The notes under the pieces are model-generated. The model was not told the DNA's origin and did no database searches. It saw nothing but the letters and a program-made list of their open reading frames with translations. The position numbers were made by a program, and so were the translations under genes. Shown in pieces: positions 1-5,114 of a DNA stretch of 5,114 nt. The stretch's first letter is position 1. Every line of letters starts with the position of its first letter. Source of the stretch: Candidatus Dormiibacterota bacterium (GTDB taxonomy: Bacteria > Chloroflexota > Dormibacteria > UBA8260). The stretch covers positions 1 through 5,114 of the forward strand of contig CATPBU010000301.1 in the NCBI GenBank assembly GCA_955652455.1. Direction: 5' to 3'.

Positions 1-281
1 ATCCCACCCGACGCGCGATCTTCGAACGCCTCGCCGACGGGCCGCTGGCGGTCGGAGCGATCGCTCGCGACCTCCCGGTGAGCCGTCCCGCCGTGTCACA
101 GCATCTGAAGGTGCTGAAACAGGCTGGCTTGGTCAGCGACCGCCCGGTGGCGAATCGCCGGCTCTATAGCGTCGACCCCCGCGGGATCGAAGAGATCCGC
201 ACGTACTTCGAACGTTTCTGGAACCGCAATTTGCGGGCATTCAAGGCAGCAGCAGAACAGGGACAGGAGGACACCACATGA
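1..281 (+). CDS. ArsR-family winged-helix transcriptional regulator, 5'-truncated by window edge
   Basis: About 92 residues are visible, reading in the frame of position 3. Bases 1-2 (at) fit the end of an Asp codon, giving the usual DPTRR start of the helical core, so roughly 15 residues are missing at the left. The winged helix-turn-helix is clear: the PTRRAIFERLADGPL helix, then AIARDLPVSRPAVSQHLKVL (recognition helix), then the wing AGLVSDRPVANRRLYSVDP, then a C-terminal helix with FERFW. The visible part contains no cysteine, so the ELCVCDL-type metal site of ArsR/SmtB metal sensors is absent. This places it with the non-metal ArsR regulators that commonly sit next to AHSA1/SRPBCC genes. 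Its stop codon overlaps the ATG of the next gene (ATGA). Such regulators usually repress their own operon; that role is inferred here. The effector is unknown. Confidence 0.93.
   Translation, partial: PTRRAIFERLADGPLAVGAIARDLPVSRPAVSQHLKVLKQAGLVSDRPVANRRLYSVDPRGIEEIRTYFERFWNRNLRAFKAAAEQGQEDTT
265..270 (+). promoter_or_regulatory. Shine-Dalgarno site for the AHSA1-like gene
   Basis: A consensus-like AGGAGG lies 7 bases before the ATG at 278 and inside the 3' end of the ArsR gene. It fixes the start of the downstream gene and supports translational coupling across the 4-base ATGA overlap. Confidence 0.75.
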
Positions 282-757
282 CAACCCAGGTAGCAGGCAC
301 ATCCGTCCGCGCGTCCGTCGTCGTCGAGGCACCCATCGAGCACGCCTTCTCGGTATTCACCGAGCAGATGGGCACCTGGTGGCCGAAGGAGCATCACCTT
401 CTCGAGGGAGAGCTCGACGAGATGGTGTTCGAGCCGCAGGTCGGCGGCAACATCTATGACCGCGAAGTCGGCGGCAAAGAGACCCGGTGGGCACGGGTGC
501 TCGCGTACGAGCCGCCGAATCGCCTGGTGTTCAGCTGGGACCTCAGCAACCAGTTTCAGATCGAGAACGACAAGAGCAAGACGAGCGAGGTCGAGGTGAC
601 GTTCGTTGCCGACGGACCGAAGCGGACCAACGTGGTGCTGGAGCATCGCAACCTCGACCGTCACGGCGAGGGCTGGGAGTCGCACCGCGATGCCGTGGCG
701 TCGCCCGATGGATGGCAGCTCGGGCTCAACGCTTTTGCCAAGGTGGCGGCTGCCTGA
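278..757 (+). CDS. SRPBCC (AHSA1-like / START-fold) domain protein
   Basis: This 159-residue protein is a single SRPBCC domain of the AHSA1 (activator of Hsp90 ATPase homologue 1-like) type, close to the usual family length. Landmarks in order are the first beta strand and helix VEAPIEHAFSVFTEQMGTWW (16-35), FEPQVGGNIYDR (51-62), the strand with W71..V..YEPPNRLVFSW (71-87), SEVEVTFV (103-110), TNVVLEHRNLDRHGEGW (117-133), and the long C-terminal helix from about 143, containing GWQLGLNAFAK. There is no signal peptide or membrane segment, so it is cytosolic. The fold binds hydrophobic ligands in a deep cavity, and the substrate cannot be predicted. The start is set by the AGGAGG at 265-270. 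Pairing with an ArsR regulator is a very common arrangement, and the regulator probably controls this gene. A role in Hsp90 activation should not be assumed for such bacterial proteins. Confidence 0.93.
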   Translation: MTTQVAGTSVRASVVVEAPIEHAFSVFTEQMGTWWPKEHHLLEGELDEMVFEPQVGGNIYDREVGGKETRWARVLAYEPPNRLVFSWDLSNQFQIENDKSKTSEVEVTFVADGPKRTNVVLEHRNLDRHGEGWESHRDAVASPDGWQLGLNAFAKVAAA

Positions 758-770
758 GACGTTGACAACG

Positions 771-804
771 GTGCGGCCATGGCAGTGCGTTGCCATGGCC
801 GCAC
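771..804 (+). terminator. Perfect 14-bp inverted repeat, likely transcription terminator
   Basis: The arm gtgcggccatggca (771-784) is exactly complementary to tgccatggccgcac (791-804) around a 6-base loop, gtgcgt. It starts 13 bases after the stop of the AHSA1-like gene, where an operon terminator is expected. No T-run follows on the + strand, as is common for strong GC-rich hairpins in high-GC bacteria. Being symmetric, it could also act on - strand transcripts, but no convincing - strand gene ends here. Confidence 0.65.
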
Positions 805-976
805 GCGGCGGCGGTGTCAGGCGGCCTCGGCGCGGTCGTGGCTTTCGGACGACGTCCCACCGCATGCTGGCATCGGGACAATCGGCCAAACGTCATAGCT
901 AAGCTAGCGGCGCGTCCGCAGTGCAGGTTACTCTAGGCCCCGGCTCGATCGCATCAATCGGCGTTTTGAGGGCAGC

Positions 977-2548
977 ATGGAGACCCCGCTCACACCACTC
1001 GAGTTCAAAAGGCGCACCGCGAGGCTGTACCCAACACGCGAGGCTGTGGTCGATGGGGAACTGCGCTTCAGCTATGCCGAGTTCTTCGAGCGGTGCGACC
1101 GGTGGTCGACAGCCCTACAAGGCATGGGCGTGACGCGGGGCGACCGGGTTGCCTACATCGCCCCCAACACGCACGCACAGCTCGAGTCCTTCTACGCGGT
1201 CCCTCAAATCGGAGCAGTGCTCGTCCCAATCAACTACCGGCTGACGGCGGACGACTTCAAGTATGTCATCGAGCACTCTGGCGCGACGGTTGTTTGCGTG
1301 CACCCGGAATACTGCGCGACCGTCGATACTGTGCGCGACCAACTACCCCAGGTAGCACACTGGGTCGCGCTCGAGGGTGCTCCAGCCGGTTGGAGCAATT
1401 ACGAAGAGGCGCTGGCCAGCTCATCGTCGGCATTTCGCCATGTAGAAATCGACGAGCACGATCTGCTCACCATCAACTACACAAGCGGAACGACAGCGCG
1501 TCCGAAAGGGGTCATGATCACCCATCGCAACGCGTATATGAACACCATCGGTACGCTTCTCCATCTTCGGCTGGGTTTAGGTGATCGGTATCTATGGACG
1601 TTGCCGATGTTCCATGCGAACGGCTGGACATTCACGTGGACAGTCACCGCCGCTGGCGCGGCCCACATCTGTTTGCGCAAGGTGGAAGCGCCGCGTGTCT
1701 TCCAGTTGGTCCGCGATGAGCATGTCACCTGGCTCTGCGCGGCCCCCACGGTACTTATTAGTCTGGCAAATACCTCCGCCGAGCTCGGGGCGGACGTTCC
1801 GCGTGGGGTGCGGGTTGTCACCGCAGGAGCGGCGCCCGCTGCTGCCACCATCGAAGCGCTGGAGAGTAGGCTCGGCTGGGATGTCATTCAGGTGTACGGG
1901 CTGACCGAGACCGCGCCGTTCATCACGATCTGCGAGCCACGCCCTGAGCATGACAGCTTGACGCGCTCTGAGCGTGCTCGGATCAAGGCGCGTCAGGGCG
2001 TTGAGTTGATTAGCTCTGGAGAGTTGCGAGTGGTTGCCGAGGACGGGACCGAGGTGCCCGCCGATGGGCAGTCGATCGGGGAGATTGTCGTTCGGGGCAA
2101 CGTCGTCATGAAAGGGTACTACAAGGACGCGGAAGCCACTGCTGCGGCCGTACGCGATGGCTGGTTTCGCAGCGGCGATGCAGCGGTTGTGCACGAAGAC
2201 GGTTTTGTGGAGATCCGTGATCGGTTCAAGGACGTGATCATCTCGGGCGGCGAGAACATCTCTTCAGTCGAGGTTGAGGGCGTGCTGCTCAGACATCCTG
2301 CAGTGCAGGAGGCCGCAGTCGTTGGTCTCCCAGATGAGCGGTGGGGCGAGGCGCCTCATGCGTTCGTGGTATGCAAAGCGGGTGCCCAGATCACCGAGGC
2401 CGAACTAATCGCCTTCTGCAGGGAACACCTCGCGCACTTCAAGGCGCCACAGGCTGTGCATTGGGTTGGCGAACTGCCCAAAACGGCAACGGGGAAGATC
2501 CAAAAGTTCGTCCTGCGCGAGGGCGCGTTGGCGATCGCTCCGCAGTAG
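977..2548 (+). CDS. AMP-forming acyl-CoA synthetase (FadD-like, ANL superfamily)
   Basis: This 523-residue enzyme activates a carboxylic acid to its acyl-AMP and then to the CoA thioester. All core ANL motifs are present: A3 phosphate loop YTSGTTARPKG (168-178), A5 YGLTE (307-311), A7 with Asp401 in RSGD, A8 hinge region RDRFKDVIISGGENIS (414-429), and A10 catalytic Lys507 in PKTATGKIQK. LPMFHANGW (209-217), CLRKV (232-236) and ARQGVEL (338-344) point to the clade of medium-chain, plant AAE-like and DmdB-like ligases; the acyl substrate is not readable from sequence. Full length for the family and soluble. The ATG at 977 has a modest GAGGG (968-972) only 4 bases upstream; no in-frame start was found just upstream. 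No beta-oxidation gene is adjacent, so it looks monocistronic. Third-position A/T is slightly more frequent than in the sigma gene (17 of 60 codons for residues 250-309, against 11 of 60 in a sigma stretch), a weak hint of different ancestry. Confidence 0.95.
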   Translation: METPLTPLEFKRRTARLYPTREAVVDGELRFSYAEFFERCDRWSTALQGMGVTRGDRVAYIAPNTHAQLESFYAVPQIGAVLVPINYRLTADDFKYVIEHSGATVVCVHPEYCATVDTVRDQLPQVAHWVALEGAPAGWSNYEEALASSSSAFRHVEIDEHDLLTINYTSGTTARPKGVMITHRNAYMNTIGTLLHLRLGLGDRYLWTLPMFHANGWTFTWTVTAAGAAHICLRKVEAPRVFQLVRDEHVTWLCAAPTVLISLANTSAELGADVPRGVRVVTAGAAPAAATIEALESRLGWDVIQVYGLTETAPFITICEPRPEHDSLTRSERARIKARQGVELISSGELRVVAEDGTEVPADGQSIGEIVVRGNVVMKGYYKDAEATAAAVRDGWFRSGDAAVVHEDGFVEIRDRFKDVIISGGENISSVEVEGVLLRHPAVQEAAVVGLPDERWGEAPHAFVVCKAGAQITEAELIAFCREHLAHFKAPQAVHWVGELPKTATGKIQKFVLREGALAIAPQ

Positions 2549-2610
2549 GCGCGCGGTGGGTAGTTGACCATCAGGATGGCGATGACATCTCGGGACCAGC
2601 CGAGGGGCCG

Positions 2611-3357
2611 CTAGGGGTGCGGTTGCAGGCCGCGGCGCTCCCGGCGTAGCCCCAGCGAGCGCCAGAGGGGTCGAAGACCAAAGCGGCTGCGCCGGGCCGA
2701 CGACGGCTGTGGGCCGGGGCTCCCCGACGCTGCTACGAGAGAGGGTGGCACCGGCGGGTGGGCGCACACTGTCAGCACCCACTTGCGGTACTTCACCCTG
2801 TCGGCGCAGGGGCGTTCGTTCGAGCACCCCCAAGTGGGTCGCAGCTGCCAAAGCAGCGTCATCGGAACCCGACAGGTGGGGCAGTTCGGGACGGTTGTCC
2901 GCGTGCGGGAGGCGATGCCGGTGCTGTGAAGCATATTGGCCAGGTCGTCGTGATCCCAGAGGGTCACCCCGCGCAGCTTGGCGAACCTCCGTGCTTCGTG
3001 CGTGAACACCGAGCTCGCGATCACCATCGCACCGCTGCAACCGTAGGCAACTTTGCCCTTCAGAGCCTGCACGACGGCCGCTTCATCGACTCGTCCCTCC
3101 CTCCTTTGGACGTGAATCGAGATCGGCCGCCCGCTCCGGCGGGCCACGAGGTCGGCGCCTCCCTCGTCGTACTTCGCCAGCTGGATGTCTTCATACCCGT
3201 ATTCGCGCAGAGCGACAGCGATCAGGTCCTCGAAGGCGCCGCCGCTCATCTCGTCGACATCCTCACCGGCGTGCGCGGACAGCCAGAGGATCGAGTCAGG
3301 GGGCTTCCGCAGCACAACGGCCACAACGACATCAGGATGATCGACGCTCGTCGCCAT
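2611..3357 (-). CDS. Mrr-like restriction endonuclease-fold protein with C-terminal topoisomerase-type zinc ribbon; catalytic QxK altered
   Basis: The predicted 248-residue protein has an Mrr-cat (PD-(D/E)XK) domain at about 37-143: GGAFEDLIAVALREYGYEDI (39-58, with Glu43), GGADLVARRSGRP (66-78, with Asp69), ISIHVQRREGRVD (79-91), YGCSGAMVIASSVFTHEARRFAKLRGV and LWDHDDLANML (133-143). Family members cleave DNA, often modified DNA (type IV restriction). Here the expected QxK after the Asp reads H82-V-Q84 at the same spacing, so the catalytic Lys appears to be missing. A zinc ribbon follows, with C159-P-T-C162 and W-G-C178-x5-C184, as in topoisomerase C-terminal fingers. The last 55 or so residues are Pro/Arg-rich and resemble nothing I know. 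The ATG at 3357 is chosen because it has AAGG (3368-3365) 7 bases upstream; longer forms would run into the sigma gene. It lies 37 bp behind the sigma gene stop, in the same direction. Confidence 0.82.
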   Translation of the reverse strand: MATSVDHPDVVVAVVLRKPPDSILWLSAHAGEDVDEMSGGAFEDLIAVALREYGYEDIQLAKYDEGGADLVARRSGRPISIHVQRREGRVDEAAVVQALKGKVAYGCSGAMVIASSVFTHEARRFAKLRGVTLWDHDDLANMLHSTGIASRTRTTVPNCPTCRVPMTLLWQLRPTWGCSNERPCADRVKYRKWVLTVCAHPPVPPSLVAASGSPGPQPSSARRSRFGLRPLWRSLGLRRERRGLQPHP

Positions 3358-3394
3358 CCAGTCGCCTTGCCGGTTACGATCCCGTTGCCCGGCT

Positions 3395-4462
3395 CTACGC
3401 GCCCGATTGCGCGTCCCTGCGCCGTTGTTCGAGGTGAGCACGCTCGGCGTCATTGCGAACCAGGTCCAGCGCCCGGTCGTAGGCCGCGAGGGCATCGTCG
3501 ATCCGCCCCAGCCGAACCAGGAGTTCCGCCCTGGTGACGTGGAGCAGGTGGTAGTCGTCGAGCGACTCGGATACGTCGTCGGCCAGCGCCAGGCCCTGCT
3601 CAGGCGAACCGGCCTCGGCGATGGCAACTGCGTGGTTCAGCGCGGCGATCGGTGAGGGCGCGACCTTGCGCAGCGTCGCGTAGAGCACGGCGATCTGCGC
3701 CCAGTCGGTGTCGGACGCCGTCGCGGCCTCGCTGTGCACCGCGGCGATGGCCGCCTCGAGCTGGTAGCGGCCGGGGTGCTGCTGCGCCAGAGCTGCTTCC
3801 AGAACCTTGCGGCCTTCGGCGATCGCGTCGTGGTTCCACCGCGAGCGGTCCTGGACAAGCATCGTTCGCAGCTCGCCACCGGCGCCCTGACGCTCCGCGC
3901 GGCGGCTGTTGGTCAGGAGCAGCAGCGCCAGTAGCCCCGCAGACTCGGGCTCGTTCGGCATGAGAGCGGCGGTCAGGCGCGCGAGGCGGATCGCCTCGTC
4001 GCAGAGCGAGTCGCGCACAAGGTCCGCGCCGGCGCTGGCCAGGTAGCCCTCGTTGAAGATGAGATAGATCACCGCCAGCACCGACTGGAGCCGTTCGGCC
4101 AGCAGCGGTTGCGGAGGGACGCGGATGGGGATGCGCGCCGCGCGGATCTTGTGCTTGGCGCGGACCAGGCGCTGCGCCATCGTCGCCTCCTGCACCAGAA
4201 AGGCGCGGGCGATCTCCGGGGTGGTGAGGCCGCCGATGAGGCGCAGGGTCAGCGCGACCCGGGCTTCAGGCGCCAGCGCAGGGTGACAGCAGGTGAAGAG
4301 CAATGCGAGCCTGTCGTCGCCCACCTCGCTCGAGTCGAGCAATGGCTGCGGATCCGACTCGTCGTCGATACTCAGCCGAAGGGCGGCCTCGCGAGTCGTG
4401 GCCTGGGTGCGTTCGCGGCGCAGGTGGTCGAGTGCCTTGTTGCGCGCAGTGTCATCAGCCAA
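3395..4462 (-). CDS. ECF42-type RNA polymerase sigma factor, C-terminal fragment (region 4 plus TPR-like extension) after a frameshift
   Basis: This open frame encodes most of an ECF42-group sigma factor: the end of region 2 ([14 protein letters not shown], 5-18), region 4 with its helix-turn-helix ([20 protein letters not shown], 71-90, through [10 protein letters not shown]), and the long C-terminal domain typical of this group (DUF6596/TPR-like). That domain shows [11 protein letters not shown] (135-144), [10 protein letters not shown] (201-210), [14 protein letters not shown] (233-246), [13 protein letters not shown] (252-264), [18 protein letters not shown] (268-285) and [17 protein letters not shown] (304-320). 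The only start in this frame is a TTG at 4462 that falls inside region 2, with no reason to be a true start. The missing first 76 residues lie upstream in another frame (see 4372-4677). ECF42 factors need no anti-sigma factor, and the C-terminal extension is reported to be needed for activity. Restored length would be about 427 residues, normal for the group. If the break is real, the protein cannot bind core polymerase and -10 DNA normally. Confidence 0.88.
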   Translation of the reverse strand: MADDTARNKALDHLRRERTQATTREAALRLSIDDESDPQPLLDSSEVGDDRLALLFTCCHPALAPEARVALTLRLIGGLTTPEIARAFLVQEATMAQRLVRAKHKIRAARIPIRVPPQPLLAERLQSVLAVIYLIFNEGYLASAGADLVRDSLCDEAIRLARLTAALMPNEPESAGLLALLLLTNSRRAERQGAGGELRTMLVQDRSRWNHDAIAEGRKVLEAALAQQHPGRYQLEAAIAAVHSEAATASDTDWAQIAVLYATLRKVAPSPIAALNHAVAIAEAGSPEQGLALADDVSESLDDYHLLHVTRAELLVRLGRIDDALAAYDRALDLVRNDAERAHLEQRRRDAQSGA

Positions 4463-4677
4463 GCGCCCGGACGATCGGGGAGGCCGTCGCGAGGCCAGCG
4501 CTCGAGCGCGACGGCAAGCGCCTCCTGCACGGCGTCCTCGGCGAGGTCGATGTCGCCGAGGAGGCGCGTCAGGGTGGCGACGATCTTTCCAGCCTCGTTG
4601 CGGAACACGCCAACGAGCGCGGTCTCGGTCGTCGCGTCGGCCGGCGTCGTGGTCGTCGGTGGGTTAGCGCTCGACAA
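4372..4677 (-). pseudogene. N-terminal fragment of the same ECF42 sigma factor (region 2), frameshifted near 4450
   Basis: Read from a TTG at 4677, this frame gives a short linker rich in Thr/Pro followed by sigma region 2: [19 protein letters not shown] (18-36), [21 protein letters not shown] (41-61) and [13 protein letters not shown] (64-76). After Thr76 the frame yields unrelated residues and stops at 4374-4372, while the expected continuation [13 protein letters not shown] is found in the neighbouring frame. The bases at the join (ctg atg aca ctg cgc) lack one base compared with a normal ctg-atg-acn-act-gcg-cgc reading. The TTG start is supported by GGTGGAG (4694-4688) with a 10-base spacer, and it overlaps the 3' end of the YCII gene by 14 bp, a typical ECF42 arrangement. 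Alternative starts further upstream would overlap the YCII gene more. A sequencing or assembly error cannot be excluded. Confidence 0.82.
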
Positions 4678-4993
4678 CTGGGCGGATCTCCACCGACCCA
4701 CCATCGTTGAGCGGCACGCCGCGTGCGATGTCGATCGCCTCGTCCAGGTCGGCGGCATCGATGAGGTAGTAGCCGCCGAGGTACTCCTTGGTCTCGGCGT
4801 GGGGTCCGTCGGTCACGATCGTTTCGGATGCCTGGCGACGAAGGGTGGTTGCTGTCGAGACCTTGTCGAGCTGGTCGCCGCCGACGAGCTTGCCGCGCGC
4901 CGCGGCCGCCTCGGCGAACGCCATGTGGCGCTGGACCATCTCGGGCTCCGCCGGAGCGTCGGTGGGGACGTTGATCAGCAGGATGTACATCAC
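4664..4993 (-). CDS. YCII-related (DGPF-domain) protein, partner of ECF42 sigma factor
   Basis: This 109-residue protein is a single YCII/DGPF domain of usual length. It begins with the family's first strand (MMYILLI, matching the common MKYxLLI pattern), has MAFAEAAAARGKLVGGDQL (24-42), and carries the signature block VTDGPHAETKEYLGGYYLID (60-79), where DGPH corresponds to DGPF/DGPY of relatives, followed by AADLDEAIDIA and the last strand SVEIRPV. Genes of this family are nearly always next to ECF42 sigma genes and are known targets of them; the biochemical activity is unresolved. The GTG at 4993 is preferred because GAGG lies 7 bases before it and because it reproduces the MxY start of relatives; the ATG at 4990 is the alternative. 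It is the first gene of the - strand cluster and overlaps the sigma gene start by 14 bp. Confidence 0.93.
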   Translation of the reverse strand: MMYILLINVPTDAPAEPEMVQRHMAFAEAAAARGKLVGGDQLDKVSTATTLRRQASETIVTDGPHAETKEYLGGYYLIDAADLDEAIDIARGVPLNDGGSVEIRPVVER

Positions 4994-5014
4994 GTTCGCG
5001 CCTCGTTCGGGGTT

Positions 5015-5034
5015 GGTTATCGGTACCAGTTACC
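5015..5034. promoter_or_regulatory. Imperfect 20-bp palindrome upstream of the YCII-sigma cluster, candidate operator
   Basis: The + strand reads ggttatcggtaccagttacc, which fits GGTnAnnGGTACCnnTnACC: 14 of 20 positions are symmetric about a central GGTACC, with outer GGT/ACC arms. It lies 22-41 bases before the GTG start of the YCII gene, where a repressor or activator site would be expected. No regulator for it can be named, and the assignment is tentative. Confidence 0.3.
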
Positions 5035-5056
5035 CATCGTAGGGCCGACGCAAGGC

Positions 5057-5094
5057 CAGCACGGCCGGCTCACCGTTGCAAGCCGGCCGTGCTG
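5057..5094 (-). terminator. Perfect 14-bp inverted repeat, likely terminator of a gene beyond the right edge
   Basis: Bases 5057-5070 (cagcacggccggct) pair exactly with 5081-5094 (agccggccgtgctg) around a 10-base loop. It stands upstream of the - strand YCII gene, so it cannot end that cluster. On the - strand it follows by 7 bases a TAG codon at 5104-5102, which could be the end of a gene entering from the right; only three codons of that frame are visible, so this is a guess. No T-run follows. Confidence 0.5.
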
Positions 5095-5114
5095 CGCGTC
5101 GCTACATGACGAGG

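Noticed and set aside
817..873. Short - strand frame ending in SHDRAEAA just before the hairpin at 771-804
   Set aside because: Only about 18 codons from its ATG, with a stop a short way upstream in frame; no family match that I recognise, so it may be chance.
164..889. Long - strand open frame opposite the ArsR and AHSA1-like genes
   Set aside because: It is a GC-driven shadow: the + strand frames show clear family motifs, while this frame has none and runs through the perfect hairpin at 771-804.
2589..2604. Small stem ctcgg/ccgag between the convergent acyl-CoA synthetase and Mrr-like genes as a shared terminator
   Set aside because: Only five base pairs with a six-base loop and no T-run; too weak to call.
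2758..3537. 259-codon + strand open frame across the Mrr-like gene
   Set aside because: No recognisable motif; the opposite strand carries the Mrr domain and zinc ribbon in register.
3358..3627. Longer start for the Mrr-like protein, adding 90 residues upstream of 3357
   Set aside because: The added stretch is antisense-free but lies inside the sigma factor's C-terminal coding region in another frame, and its residues are low-complexity with no family resemblance; the ATG at 3357 has its own ribosome site and fits the domain start.
4671..4676. TGTCGA on the - strand at the YCII/sigma junction as a -35 element
   Set aside because: It falls inside overlapping coding sequence and no matching -10 at about 16-17 bases is evident; a six-base match in GC-rich DNA is expected by chance.
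4994..5056. ECF42-type promoter (TGTCGA -35) or a sigma-A promoter upstream of the YCII gene
   Set aside because: No TGTCGA is present in this stretch, and the TTG- and TAnnnT-like words found are at wrong spacings.

Overview
This is a GC-rich bacterial window with tightly packed genes, strong G/C preference at third codon positions, and likely GTG and TTG starts. The gene families present (ArsR with an AHSA1-like protein, a FadD-type ligase, an ECF42 sigma factor with a YCII/DGPF partner, and a small Mrr-like protein with a topoisomerase-type zinc ribbon) are most familiar from Actinobacteria. That assignment is an inference from gene content, not proven. The window contains no rRNA, tRNA, CRISPR array or transposase that I can see.

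Left part, + strand: an ArsR-family regulator, cut off by the left edge, overlaps by 4 bp (ATGA) with a gene for an AHSA1/SRPBCC-domain protein, so the two are almost certainly one translationally coupled operon. A perfect 14-bp hairpin (771-804) lies just after it. The 219-bp gap 758-976 holds this hairpin and presumably the promoter of the next gene; I cannot point to a convincing promoter. A monocistronic-looking acyl-CoA synthetase gene (977-2548) follows.

Right part, - strand, read from right to left: a YCII/DGPF protein gene (4993-4664) overlaps the start of an ECF42-type sigma factor gene (4677-3395). Then 37 bp further on comes a gene for a small Mrr-like restriction-endonuclease-fold protein (3357-2611), convergent with the acyl-CoA synthetase across a 62-bp gap. 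The upstream region 4994-5114 carries a 20-bp imperfect palindrome (candidate operator) and a second perfect 14-bp hairpin, which is probably the terminator of a gene beyond the right edge.

Two points deserve attention. First, the sigma factor reading frame is broken by an apparent one-base deletion near 4450, which separates sigma region 2 from region 4 and the long C-terminal domain. Second, the Mrr-like protein has HxQ where the family's catalytic QxK is expected while keeping its other nuclease-fold landmarks and a complete four-cysteine zinc ribbon. A third, weaker point is that this nuclease-like gene sits directly behind an ECF42 module in the same direction.
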